DNA of 21,915 bases from JAXGPP01 sp964436865 (GCA_964436865.1 CAYTFK010000084.1:1-21915), one strand, 5' to 3'. Shown: positions 1 to 7,738, counted from the first letter of the stretch. Notes: a model not told the origin generated them from the sequence alone. Program-made: numbers and translations.

Positions 1-48
1 CGCGATGGAATCTCGTGACTGGAGTTCAGACGTGTGCTCTTCCGATCT
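1..48 (+). other. Illumina P7 / i7 index / TruSeq adapter remnant (not biological)
   Basis: Bases 15-48 match the 34-base TruSeq read-2 adapter exactly, starting GTGACTGGAG and ending CTTCCGATCT. Bases 7-14 (GGAATCTC) sit where the i7 index belongs and are the reverse complement of GAGATTCC, which I recall as TruSeq index D704. Bases 1-6 (CGCGAT) match the last six bases of the P7 primer (CGAGAT) with one mismatch. Translated, the adapter gives an artefactual peptide containing VQTCALPIS. Genomic sequence begins at about base 49. Confidence 0.96.
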
Positions 49-1935
49 CCAGTGAAGAGGAACACGCGGCGGCAATCGCCAAGGCGGTGGAGATCCGCGA
101 CTACCTCGTGGGGCATGGCTGGCCCGATGGCATCGTAGCCGACAGCGGCAACGGCGGGCATAACCTCTTTCGCATCGAACTGCCCAACGACGCGGAGTCT
201 CGTCGGCTCGTGCAGCAAGGGCTGCAGGCCCTCGATACGCTGTTCAGCGATGAGACGGTCAAAGTCGATACCGAAGTCTTCAACGCGGCCCGCATCTGGA
301 AGTTGTACGGCACGACCGCCAGCAAAGGCGACCACACCGCCGACAGGCCCCACCGGGTTTCGCGGGTGTTGTACGTCCCCGATCAACTGCTTGTCGTGCC
401 CGTCGAGAAGCTGCAGGATCTCGCCGCTAAAGCGCCGCAGGTGGAGCGACCGCAGAGCAACGGTCGGGCATACACTGGCAGCAGCGACCAGCGGCTTGAC
501 GTCGAGGCGATGCTCCGCCAAGCCAGCGTGAACATCCGCAGCATATCGCCCTACTCGTGCGCGTCCGGCCGCGGAACAAAGTACATCATCGACTGTGTGT
601 GGAACCCCGAGCATACGGATAAGGCGGCTTGGGTTATCCAGTGGGACAACGGGGCAGTGGCGGCNNNNNNNNNNGGCGGCTGGGTGCAAGCACAACAGTT
701 GCTCCGGGCGTGGCTGGCACGATCTGCGGGACATGCTGCAGCCCGAGTGGCAGAACAACCGGCGAGAACAACGCCACGAGCCGCGCGACCAGCGCCACGA
801 TGCCCGGAGCGAGCCGGCAGGTCATAGCTCCGAAGGGGTCGCCCCGCCGGATGATCGAATCACGTTCAGCGGCGTTACGTGCGAGGCCCTGGCGCAGGCG
901 AGTTACGACCTGACCTATTTGATTGCCGACACGCTGGTGGAGTTGCAGCCCGCGATGATCGGGGCCGCCCCCAAGTCGTGCAAGACACTGATCGCTATCG
1001 ATGCGGTTATCTCCGCGGCAACCGCCACTCCATTCCTTGGATCACTGCCCGTCCCTGAGGCCCTACGCTGCGGTTATTTCAGCGGGGAGGGCGGGCTGTC
1101 TGTTTTGCAGGACTATGCCCGCCGGATCGCGTATGGCCGCGGCTGGCGACTGGAAGACATCAGCGGGCTTGTCTTCTGCGACAACCTGCCCCAGTTGGCA
1201 GACCTTCGGCATATCGACGCATTCGAGCGGTTCCTGCAGGAGTGGCAGTTGCGGCTCGTGGTGCTCGATCCGCTCTATCTCTGTATGCCCGGCGACGATG
1301 CCAACAACCTGATGAAGCAGGGCAAGGTGTTGCGGTACGTCAATCAGGTATGCCTACGGAATGGGTGCACGCCGATCCTCGTGCACCACACCCGCAAAAA
1401 CGTGGTTGACCCCTACGCTCCGCCCGAACTGGCCGACCTGGCATGGAGTGGATTCTCTGAGTTTGCCGGGCAGTGGTGGCTGCTGGGGCGACGGGCGAAG
1501 TATGACCCCGATCAACCCGGCGAGCATCGGTTGTGGCTCAACGTGGGCGGCCGCGCAGGCCATGCCGCATTACATGCCCTTGACGTGCACGAGGGCCGCA
1601 GGAGCGACATGGGCGGCCGGCGATGGGCTGTTGACGTTCTACGCCCCAGCGAGGCCCGAGAGGCGGCCCGCGACGATCAAGAGGCGCTGCGGGATTCCGC
1701 GGCGAAGGAACGGGCGGCGAAGCGGCTGGAAGAGGACAAGAAGACGATCACCCGCACTATGGCCAAGTTCCCCGGCGGCGAGAGCAAGAGCGTCATTCGA
1801 GACACCAGCGGGATACGCCCGCCGAGGTTCAATGCGGCGTTTGCTGCGTTGCTTGCAGATGGCGACGTGGTGTCCTGCGACGTGGTGAAAGGGAACCGCC
1901 ATAAGCCGTATGCAGGCTACAAACTGGCGGAGTGA
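49..1935 (+). CDS. Primase-polymerase / AAA (RepA-like) ATPase fusion, 5' truncated and interrupted by an assembly gap
   Basis: This is a replication protein of the type found on phages and integrative elements. The left part (49-664) shows archaeo-eukaryotic primase features: an SGNGGH segment (motif II) and VDTEVFNAARI followed by YGT and a PHR (motif III region). Motif I is lost with the truncated start. A CKHNSC segment just after the gap resembles the zinc-binding end of these primase domains. The right part has a RecA-like ATPase with a modified Walker A, GAAPKSCKT (961-987), a Walker B-like RLVVLDPL near 1250-1275 and an HHTRK segment near 1384-1400. A winged-helix-like tail follows. 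The halves are in different frames as written (codons start at 0 mod 3 left of the Ns, 1 mod 3 right). Removing the 10 Ns and one of two flanking GGCGGC copies restores one frame reading NGAVAAGCKHNSC. I treat it as a single gene with an assembly error, not a frameshift mutation. The stop is TGA at 1933-1935. Confidence 0.85.
665..674. other. Assembly gap (10 Ns), probably a false gap
   Basis: Ten Ns separate two contig ends that both carry GGCGGC (659-664 and 675-680). Ten is a placeholder length. Merging the two copies makes the surrounding primase/ATPase gene continuous in frame, so the two ends most likely overlap by 6 bp and nothing is missing. Confidence 0.85.
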
Positions 1936-1952
1936 ATACCACCCATGAGTAG

Positions 1953-2096
1953 CTATCAGGACACTCAGGACAGACCTATCAGGACGCAGCGTCCGCAGTG
2001 GTGCAGTACCACCTATACGGACACAGCCCTATGTAATAGGGCTGTCCGTAGTGGTGGTGCTGCTGGTGGCTGTCCGTACTGGTGATGAAGTGTCCC
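1953..2096. repeat. Cluster of GGACA/TGTCC short repeats (iteron-like)
   Basis: The intergenic region after the primase gene repeats one short word on both strands. CTATCAGGAC occurs at 1953-1962 and 1976-1985, with a further CAGGAC at 1966-1971. CGGACA occurs at 2018-2023. The opposite orientation occurs as GCTGTCCGTA at 2041-2050 and again at 2069-2078, and as TGTCCC at 2091-2096. Seven GGAC-type words in about 145 bp next to a replication gene suggest binding sites for the element's replication or regulatory protein. Function is inferred. A 46-codon ORF (1945-2085) lies over the repeats and is not convincing. Confidence 0.5.
2008..2058. repeat. Imperfect long inverted repeat (hairpin)
   Basis: The core is a perfect 10-bp stem with a 3-nt loop: ACAGCCCTAT, GTA, ATAGGGCTGT (2023-2045). 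It is extended outward by arms of 15 bp that match at 13 positions (2008-2022 against 2044-2058), with a two-base bulge. No T-run follows, so a simple intrinsic terminator is unlikely. An operator, origin hairpin or RNA leader structure is more plausible. Confidence 0.6.
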
Positions 2097-2127
2097 GAGT
2101 GGTCCAGACCAACAAGGAGGCCGACCG

Positions 2128-2337
2128 TTGAAGACCAAGAGACCGCGGCGACTGAAGCGAACCGAGCCCGACATCTGGTCGACGTGGCCGGCGAAAGAGC
2201 ATCGGTTGCCACCCAATGATGTGCTCGAGCGCCTCAGCCGTGGCGAGACGGTCGAAACCCGCGAGACGACCGAGCAGCAACTGCTGCTGTTCAGCGCCGG
2301 CGGCCGGCTGGTGCCGGTCAAGACCATCACCACGTAG
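2128..2337 (+). CDS. Small hypothetical protein of the integrative element (TTG start)
   Basis: The 69-residue product has no family I recognise. The gene is credible because a full AAGGAGG ribosome-binding site (2114-2120) sits 7 bp before the TTG at 2128, and the next gene starts 30 bp after the stop. The N-terminus is strongly basic (KTKRPRRLKR). The middle is charged, and the end is hydrophobic then polar (LLLFSAGGRLVPVKTITT). There is no signal peptide or membrane segment. Its position between a primase gene and an excisionase-like gene suggests a role in the element's regulation or replication, but that is only context. Confidence 0.65.
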   Translation: MKTKRPRRLKRTEPDIWSTWPAKEHRLPPNDVLERLSRGETVETRETTEQQLLLFSAGGRLVPVKTITT

Positions 2338-2367
2338 CCCGTCCGACGCGTTGAACGGAGTGCTCAC

Positions 2368-2646
2368 ATGAGCGTGCAGATTCAGTTTGACCAAGATGCC
2401 CTCCGACCCCTGGTCCACCTGGCCGTGGCGGAGGCCCTCGAGCGCATGGAGGACGAGCGGGCGAAGCTCAACGGCCGTCTAGCGTTCACCGAGCCGGAAG
2501 CCGCCGCCCTGCTGGGCGTCAAGCCCCACGTGCTCCGCGACTGCCGGCGGCGAGGCGAACTGGCTGGAGCCAAGGTGGGCAGCAAGATCGTCTACACCCG
2601 CGGCGACCTGTTGGAGTTCCTGGATCGCCAGAAAGAAAATTCGTGA
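2368..2646 (+). CDS. Excisionase-like helix-turn-helix DNA-binding protein
   Basis: The 92-residue protein has a C-terminal winged HTH of the MerR/excisionase (HTH_17) type, roughly residues 38-88. It reads LAFTEPEAAALLGVKPHVL for the first helices, then CRRRGELAGAKVGSKIVY for the wing, and ends RGDLLEFLDRQ. The first 37 residues are a charged helix-like extension. GGAG at 2357-2360 sits 7 bp before the ATG. Standing two genes before a tyrosine integrase, it is the best candidate for the recombination directionality factor. Such proteins also act as plain regulators, so the excisionase role is an inference. Confidence 0.75.
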   Translation: MSVQIQFDQDALRPLVHLAVAEALERMEDERAKLNGRLAFTEPEAAALLGVKPHVLRDCRRRGELAGAKVGSKIVYTRGDLLEFLDRQKENS

Positions 2647-2654
2647 AGCCCCAC

Positions 2655-2682
2655 TTGCGCTATGTACCGATGGGTATATAAT
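2655..2682 (+). promoter_or_regulatory. Candidate sigma-70-type promoter for the repressor-integrase pair
   Basis: A perfect TATAAT (2677-2682) lies 16 bp after TTGCGC (2655-2660), a poor -35 with 3 of 6 matches. Transcription would begin near 2689, only about 13 nt before the ATG at 2702, giving a very short leader. The -10 is clear and the -35 is weak. Confidence 0.4.
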
Positions 2683-2701
2683 GATGTCTGGAGCGGAAAT
2701 C

Positions 2702-2908
2702 ATGGCTTTGCAGGACCAGCTCAGACAGGCCGTGCGAGACAGCGGGTTGACCCTCTACGCCGTCGCCAAGGGAGCGGGAATTGCGTACCCCGTTCTGTAC
2801 CGCTTTGCCAGCGGGGAACGGGACTTGACGCTGGAGACCGCCTCCAGGCTGGCGGACTACTTCCAGATGAGTTTGACCCGCCCCAAGCGGCCCAAGAAAG
2901 GAGGGTAG
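2702..2908 (+). CDS. Cro/C1-type (XRE) helix-turn-helix regulator
   Basis: The 68-residue protein is little more than one HTH domain. Helix 2, turn and helix 3 read LYAVAKGAGIAYPVLYRFAS, followed by GERDLTLETASRLADYFQM, the usual fourth and fifth helices of the family. It ends in a lysine-rich tail. I start it at ATG 2702 because GGAG (2690-2693) is 8 bp upstream. Upstream in-frame ATGs at 2681 and 2684 overlap the TATAAT box and lack a ribosome-binding site. The stop is 4 bp before the integrase start, and the integrase ribosome-binding site lies inside its last codons, so the two are co-transcribed. It probably represses the element's integrase or its own promoter. Confidence 0.8.
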   Translation: MALQDQLRQAVRDSGLTLYAVAKGAGIAYPVLYRFASGERDLTLETASRLADYFQMSLTRPKRPKKGG

Positions 2909-2912
2909 CGAG

Positions 2913-4043
2913 ATGAAGGCGTGGCTCTTTCAGGACACCAAGCAGAAGGCGAAGCTGGGCGAAGAGAAATGCCCGTGGTCGGTGGGCTGGTTCGAGGATG
3001 GTCGGAAACGCAGCAAGAGAATCGGCTGCCGGTCGATGGCCGAGAAGTACGCTCGCAAGCTGGAGAACCAAGCGGAGGCGGGCGTCTTGCAGGGCAACGC
3101 CAAGAAACGCTGGGTCACGTTCCGGCAGGAGTGGGAATCGCAAATCGGAAGCGGCATGGAGCCCCAGAGCAAGCGATGCACACTCGATGCCCTCGACCAC
3201 TTCGAGCGGATCGTGAAACCGGGGCATGTCCAGAAAGTTCGATCGCAAACGATCGACGAGTATGTCTCCAAACGCCGGCTGGAGAAGGGCAAGAAGGCCG
3301 AAAGCAAGGTGTCGCCCGCGACGATCAACAAGGAACTCCGCCACCTGCGAGCCGTCCTTCGCGTGGCGCACGAGTGGGGCTATCTACCAAAGTTGCCGCG
3401 GGTCCGCATGGTTAAGGAGCCGCAGAAGCTGGTTCGCTACGTCACGCCCGACCACTTCGCCGCGATCTACGCCGCGTGCGATGCGGCCAAGCGGCCGGCG
3501 TCGGACGTCTACGCCGCCGCCGACTGGTGGCGCGCGTTCCTGGTGTACCTATACATGACTGGGTGGCGAGTGAACGAGCCCCTGGCCCTGCATTGGGATG
3601 ATGTCTCCCTGGACAAGGCCACGGCGATTACCTGGCACGAGGACAACAAGGGCAAGCGGGATGAAGTCGTGCCGCTACACCCGGTTGTGGTCGAGCATCT
3701 TCGCAAGCTGGTAGATTTCGGCCCGATGGTCTTCCCCTGGCCGCACCACGAGCGGACGCTGTACGTCGAGTTCGCCCGAATCCAGAAGGCGGCCAAGATC
3801 GACCTGCTCTGCCGGGAGAAGCACGAGCACACCGACGCCTGCCACTTCTACGGCTTTCATGACTTGCGCCGGGGTTTTGCAACCCAGAATGCCCTGCGGT
3901 TGACCGAGAACGCGCTGCAGGCCCTGATGAGGCACAAGAGCTACCTGACCACGAAACGCTACATCAACATGGCCCGACAATTGGACGGAGCGGTGGAGAA
4001 ACTCCACGTGCCGGAGTGCCTCAAGACCGAGCGGGCGAAATGA
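2913..4043 (+). CDS. Tyrosine recombinase / phage-type integrase
   Basis: The 376-residue enzyme cuts and rejoins DNA at attachment sites through a covalent phosphotyrosine. The N-terminal part (about 1-95) is basic, a likely arm-binding region. A SAM-like core-binding domain follows (about 95-185), then the catalytic domain. The catalytic set is visible: R219 in TGWRVNE, a lysine in NKGKRDE (K246 or K248), H316 and R319 in HDLRR, H341 in RHKS and the nucleophile Y350 in KRYIN. The ribosome-binding site GGAGGG (2900-2905) overlaps the end of the XRE gene. The length is normal and nothing is missing, so the enzyme looks functional. The gene faces a tRNA-Ile gene, which is its likely target. 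Confidence 0.95.
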   Translation: MKAWLFQDTKQKAKLGEEKCPWSVGWFEDGRKRSKRIGCRSMAEKYARKLENQAEAGVLQGNAKKRWVTFRQEWESQIGSGMEPQSKRCTLDALDHFERIVKPGHVQKVRSQTIDEYVSKRRLEKGKKAESKVSPATINKELRHLRAVLRVAHEWGYLPKLPRVRMVKEPQKLVRYVTPDHFAAIYAACDAAKRPASDVYAAADWWRAFLVYLYMTGWRVNEPLALHWDDVSLDKATAITWHEDNKGKRDEVVPLHPVVVEHLRKLVDFGPMVFPWPHHERTLYVEFARIQKAAKIDLLCREKHEHTDACHFYGFHDLRRGFATQNALRLTENALQALMRHKSYLTTKRYINMARQLDGAVEKLHVPECLKTERAK

Positions 4044-4060
4044 CCGTTTCCGAAAAGCGA

Positions 4061-4082
4061 TGTGGAGTGTTTGTGGAGTGTT
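4061..4082. repeat. Perfect 11-bp tandem repeat near the attachment site
   Basis: TGTGGAGTGTT occurs twice in direct succession, starting 18 bp after the integrase stop and ending 72 bp from the tRNA end. Short direct repeats in this position often serve as arm-type binding sites for the integrase or its excisionase. That role is inferred. Confidence 0.6.
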
Positions 4083-4154
4083 GAGCGTATCGCGGGTTGG
4101 CTTGGCGTTTGGCGGGGTCGACGCAACTCTTGTGTTTTCAAGCTCTTATGGCAA

Positions 4155-4227
<73 letters not shown>

Positions 4228-4252
4228 GTGCGCAGATGCTCGACGATTCTAG

Positions 4253-4280
4253 AGTATACCGGCCCGAAGGGCCGTCGCAA
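4253..4280 (-). promoter_or_regulatory. Sigma-70-type promoter of the tRNA-Ile gene
   Basis: On the minus strand TTGCGA (4280-4275) is followed after 16 bp by TATACT (4258-4253), placing the start about 20 nt before the tRNA. The spacer itself is a perfect inverted repeat: CGGCCC, TTC, GGGCCG. Confidence 0.7.
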
Positions 4281-4675
4281 AGATACGTAACGGTGCCGCA
4301 CACCGTGCTCAGTGCCTTCGCTGGAACGGGCGACCGACATGCGGCAGTCGCAGAGAGGTGACATGGTACGGTGGGACTCTGGGCAAGGGGAGTGCCAGAC
4401 AACGCCGCTCCGCGCTTCATGCTTTCACATGGAACGGTCTGTGGGGCGGCCTCGTCTGGACCGGCTCAGTTGCTGGCCAGGGCGGGCGGTATAGCATAAA
4501 ACTCAAGGACCGGGGGCGTGCTTGCTGGGGGGCGGGTTGGGGGCCAAGCAGGCACGCGGGCTGCGGCACCCGACGGCCAGGCCGGCCATGTTGCAGATCC
4601 GGAAACCTCCCGGAGGGGCTGGTTGGAGCACCATGCCGATCGGTGCACCGCGCAACAAGAGCAAAGGAGGCTTGA
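4281..4675. other. Intergenic region before the first two-component operon
   Basis: I see no convincing gene in these 395 bp. It must hold the promoter for the kinase/regulator operon at 4676. The best sigma-70-like candidate is TTGCTG near 4470 with TATAGC about 14 bp downstream, which is too short a spacer to be confident. CGGGGGCGTGCTTGCT (4511-4526) has the sigma-54 spacing but lacks most of the -24 consensus. AAAGGAGG at 4663-4670 is the ribosome-binding site for the kinase. Confidence 0.5.
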
Positions 4676-6160
4676 ATGCGTTTTGGGCTGGCGACCCGGT
4701 TTTCCGCTGCAGTGCTGGGAGTGGTTGGTCTGGCGATTGTCTCCGCCGCCACCGGTCTCTACTCTTCCCGCAAGACTGCTGGCCTGCTGGATCAGGCCGT
4801 CAGAGAGAACCTCTCCAGCGTGCGCGCGGCTGAAGAGCTGGAAATTTCGCTGCTGGAGCAGCGCGGGGTCGTCTCTTCCTACATTCTTGCCGAGGGCGAC
4901 GAGGCGAAGCTGCACGACCTGTCTGAAAGAGAGGCACGATTCCACGACTGGCTCGAGACCGCGCGGAGTAGCGCCCACACCGATGAGGAGCACGAAATCC
5001 TCGAGAGACTGGAGATTGTCTATCCTCAATACTGCGCGGCGCGGCAGCGGGTCTTGGACCTTTACGAGGAGGGGGACGTTGCTCGGGCAACGGAAGTGCT
5101 GCTCGGTGAAGTGCACGACCTCTATCTCAAGGCATACAACCTCTGTGAGGACTTCATCGACGCCAACATGCGGTACGTCGAGGATAGCATGGCATTGGCC
5201 CGGAATCAGACTCGCCAGACGACGTGGGTCGCCAGCACGATGGCTTTGCTGACTCTGGGGCTGGGGGGTGGACTGCTGTGGCTGTTCTTCGCCGGCGTGC
5301 TGTTTCCGCTGCGGCGGATGCTCGCCAACGCCCGGACAGTCGCCGGCAATTCCGGCTCCGGGCGGGCTGTGGGCGACGAGATGCACGAAGTGGGCAAGCA
5401 TCTGCAGTTGTTGATGTCTGACGTTGCTGAGACGCGGAGCAGCCTGGAAGAGAACCGCCTGCGGCTTTCGATCGCCGAGAAACTGGCCGCCGTCGGTCGT
5501 CTGGCAGCCAGTGTCGCCCACGAGATCCGCAATCCGCTTACGGCCGTGAAGATGTGGCTGTTTTCCATTCGCGGAGCAGTCGCGAGCGATCCGGAACTGG
5601 ACCGGAAGTTCGACATTGTCGCGGAAGAAATCGGGCGTCTGGAGAGCATCATCGGCGACTTTCTCGAGTTCTCTCGCCCCACGCCGCTCAAGCTCGAACC
5701 GTGCGACCTTCGGGATGTCGTCCGGCGAACCGCCGACCTGCTGGCTTGCCGGTGTCAGGAAAAGGGCATTCGGCTTGCGTGCACCATGCCGGAGCAATCG
5801 CTGCCTGTCGTGGTGGATGCCGGCCAGTTGCGGCAAGTATTCATCAACCTCCTGAACAACTCCATGGAGGCCGTTTCGCACGGTGCGATCGAGGTGAGCG
5901 GCCAAGCGTCAATCGATGGCGAGGGGCGCAGCATGGCGGTCGTTCGCGTGGCGGACACTGGCGACGGAATGCCGCACGACGTCCGCGAGAAGATCTTCGA
6001 TCCCTTCTTCACCACCAAAGATGGCGGCACCGGATTGGGGTTGAGCATCGCAGCGCAGATCATCGCGCGGCACAGCGGGCGACTGGTACTGGAGTCATCG
6101 ACCGAGCAGGGAACGGTTTTCGCCGTTTGGCTGCCAATTGACCGAGGAGCGCGCGGATGA
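4676..6160 (+). CDS. Membrane histidine kinase, NtrB/AtoS-like, with periplasmic four-helix sensor
   Basis: The 494-residue kinase has one membrane helix at about 7-28, a charged helical region of about 150 residues outside the membrane (four-helix-bundle type), a second helix at about 184-208, and then the cytoplasmic kinase. The HisKA domain carries H282 in VAHEIRNPL. The ATPase domain has an N box (NLLNNSMEAV), G1 box (DTGDGMP), F box (FDPFFTTK) and G2 box (GTGLGLSIA), so it should be active. AAAGGAGG sits 5 bp before the ATG. Its last 4 bp (ATGA) overlap the start of the NtrC-type regulator, so the two form a translationally coupled pair. The signal sensed cannot be read from the sequence. 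Confidence 0.93.
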   Translation: MRFGLATRFSAAVLGVVGLAIVSAATGLYSSRKTAGLLDQAVRENLSSVRAAEELEISLLEQRGVVSSYILAEGDEAKLHDLSEREARFHDWLETARSSAHTDEEHEILERLEIVYPQYCAARQRVLDLYEEGDVARATEVLLGEVHDLYLKAYNLCEDFIDANMRYVEDSMALARNQTRQTTWVASTMALLTLGLGGGLLWLFFAGVLFPLRRMLANARTVAGNSGSGRAVGDEMHEVGKHLQLLMSDVAETRSSLEENRLRLSIAEKLAAVGRLAASVAHEIRNPLTAVKMWLFSIRGAVASDPELDRKFDIVAEEIGRLESIIGDFLEFSRPTPLKLEPCDLRDVVRRTADLLACRCQEKGIRLACTMPEQSLPVVVDAGQLRQVFINLLNNSMEAVSHGAIEVSGQASIDGEGRSMAVVRVADTGDGMPHDVREKIFDPFFTTKDGGTGLGLSIAAQIIARHSGRLVLESSTEQGTVFAVWLPIDRGARG

Positions 6161-7575
6161 GCGGCATCGTGATCGTCGACGATGAACGCAGTGTCCTGGC
6201 CGCGTTCGAGGAACTCCTGTCGGCCCGGGGGCACGACGTGGCCACGGCGGTCGATGCCGAGCAGGCGCTGGAGCGCGCGCGGGCGGGCGATTGCGACCTG
6301 GTAATCATGGACATTTGCCTGCCGGGTATGAATGGCCTGGACGCGCTGCGCGAAATCAAGAGGCTCCAGCCACGGCTGCCGGTGGTCATCATGACAGGCC
6401 AGGGCACGATGGAGACGGCCATCGAAGCCACGAAGATGGGCGCGTTCGACTATCAACTTAAGCCGCTCGAACCGGCCGAGATGCTTCGAGTAATCGACAA
6501 AGCATTGGAAAGTTCCCGGTTGGCGCGGCAGCAGGTTTCGCTCGGGTCCCTCCCGGCCGATGTGGCAAGTGACGCCATGATCGGGCAGAGCCCGAACATG
6601 CAGGAGGTTTACAAGGCGATTGGCCGGGTAGCGCCAACCGATGCCACCGTGCTTATCCGCGGTGAGTCGGGAACCGGGAAGGAACTGGTCGCACGGGCGA
6701 TCTATCAGCACAGCCTGCGCAAGGATGGGCCATTTCTGATCGTCAACTGCGCGGCGATTCCCGAATCGCTGCTGGAGAGCGAGCTGTTCGGCCATGAACA
6801 GGGGGCTTTCACTGGTGCAACTTCGCGGCGCATCGGCAAGTTCCAGCAGGCCCACGGGGGCACGATCTTTCTCGATGAAATCGGCGAGATTCCCCTCGCA
6901 TTGCAGGCCAAGATACTCCGTGTCCTGCAAGAGCGGACTGTTGAGAGAGTGGGCGGCAACGAGACTGTCCGAGTCGACACCCGTGTCCTGGCAGCCACCA
7001 ACCGGGCGCTCGAACAAGCCATCCGCGAGGGAACTTTCCGCGAAGATCTTTACCACCGTCTGAACGTGGTCACCGTAACGCTGCCGCCGCTGCGGGAGCG
7101 TCGCGACGATATCCCCCGACTGGCCGACTATTTCCTGGGTCGCTTCGCCACGGATCTTGAAATCGAGCGGCCCGTGATCGCTCCCGAGGCGACGGACCTT
7201 CTCTTGAGTCATCCCTGGCCGGGCAATGTGCGCGAGCTGATGCACGCGCTGCAGAGCGTGATGATCTTTACGCAGGGCTATCCGATTCAGGCCGCTGACC
7301 TCGCGGGGGTCCTCAAGAAGCCGTCGACCGGTGAACTTGCCGAAGCGGGGAAGCGGACGGACGAACTGCTGCGCTCACTCGTACGGCAACAGCTTCTCGG
7401 CTCGCGCGAAGGGCCGTTCTACAGCGAGTTTCTCGAGAAGGTAGAGAGGCTCCTCTTGACTGAGGCATTGCGGCAATCGAAAGGCAACCAGACCCACGCC
7501 GCCCGCCTGCTCGGGCTGGCCCGGCCAACACTGCATGCCAAGCTGCAGAAGTTCGGTTTGTCGGCGGAGAAATAG
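6157..7575 (+). CDS. NtrC-family sigma-54-dependent response regulator
   Basis: The 472-residue activator is the partner of the overlapping kinase. The receiver domain (1-120) has D8, D9, phospho-acceptor D52, T80 and K102. The AAA+ sigma-54 activation domain (about 145-375) has Walker A GESGTGKE (169-176) and the sigma-54-contacting loop GAFTGA (216-221). A Fis-type HTH closes the protein (GNQTHAARLLGLARPTL). All key residues are present, so it should activate sigma-54 RNA polymerase when phosphorylated. Candidate targets are nearby: dyads start 12 bp after its stop codon, and a sigma-54 promoter is at 7723-7738. The assignment of those sites to this particular regulator is inferred. Confidence 0.95.
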   Translation: MSGIVIVDDERSVLAAFEELLSARGHDVATAVDAEQALERARAGDCDLVIMDICLPGMNGLDALREIKRLQPRLPVVIMTGQGTMETAIEATKMGAFDYQLKPLEPAEMLRVIDKALESSRLARQQVSLGSLPADVASDAMIGQSPNMQEVYKAIGRVAPTDATVLIRGESGTGKELVARAIYQHSLRKDGPFLIVNCAAIPESLLESELFGHEQGAFTGATSRRIGKFQQAHGGTIFLDEIGEIPLALQAKILRVLQERTVERVGGNETVRVDTRVLAATNRALEQAIREGTFREDLYHRLNVVTVTLPPLRERRDDIPRLADYFLGRFATDLEIERPVIAPEATDLLLSHPWPGNVRELMHALQSVMIFTQGYPIQAADLAGVLKKPSTGELAEAGKRTDELLRSLVRQQLLGSREGPFYSEFLEKVERLLLTEALRQSKGNQTHAARLLGLARPTLHAKLQKFGLSAEK

Positions 7576-7586
7576 CGCTCGAAACG

Positions 7587-7623
7587 GGTGTCAGGTTTCT
7601 GACGCCTTTGTCAGCCTGTTGAC
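7587..7623. promoter_or_regulatory. Tandem dyads: candidate upstream activator sites (or weak terminator)
   Basis: Two inverted repeats stand side by side. The first is GTCAG, GTTT, CTGAC (7590-7603), whose arms can extend to 8 bp with one mismatch (7587-7606). The second is GTCA, GCCTGT, TGAC (7610-7623). Their centres are 20 bp apart, about two helical turns, and they lie about 110-130 bp before a sigma-54 promoter. This is typical placement for an NtrC-type activator. The first dyad followed by TTT could instead be a weak terminator for the kinase/regulator operon. Confidence 0.5.
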
Positions 7624-7722
7624 TTTCCAGCGGCTTGCTCACCCGATGGCCGCGAGTACGGCGTCGTCGTATGTTATTGCCTGCTAAATGCTTCGGCAGC
7701 AGCGCGGATGATTTCTCATTCC

Positions 7723-7738
7723 TGGCATTCGGTTTGCT
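7723..7738 (+). promoter_or_regulatory. Sigma-54 (-24/-12) promoter of the FHA-receiver-hemerythrin-csrA run
   Basis: TGGCATTCGGTTTGCT has GG and GC at the exact sigma-54 spacing, with intact TGGCA and TTGCT blocks. Transcription would start near 7749, about 86 nt before the FHA gene. Confidence 0.65.

Larger units (their letters stand above)
49..4154 (+). mobile_element. Right part of an integrative element inserted at tRNA-Ile(CAU)
   Basis: The stretch holds, in order, a primase/ATPase replication gene, a repeat-rich noncoding region, a small orphan gene, an excisionase-like HTH gene, a Cro/C1-type HTH gene and a tyrosine integrase. All are on the plus strand. The integrase ends 111 bp from the 3' end of a tRNA gene that points toward it, which is the standard arrangement when a tyrosine integrase uses a tRNA 3' half as its attachment site. 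The right boundary is placed at the tRNA end by inference. The left end, with the duplicate tRNA 3' fragment expected there, is outside the window. Confidence 0.7.

Noticed and set aside
15..50. Start of a gene at base 15 (peptide beginning MTGVQTCALPIS)
   Set aside because: This is the translated TruSeq adapter, a known artefact; real sequence begins near base 49.
1945..2085. 46-codon ORF between the primase gene and the small orphan
   Set aside because: GGAG is 12 bp away, the frame lies over repeats and a hairpin, and the product has no recognisable features.
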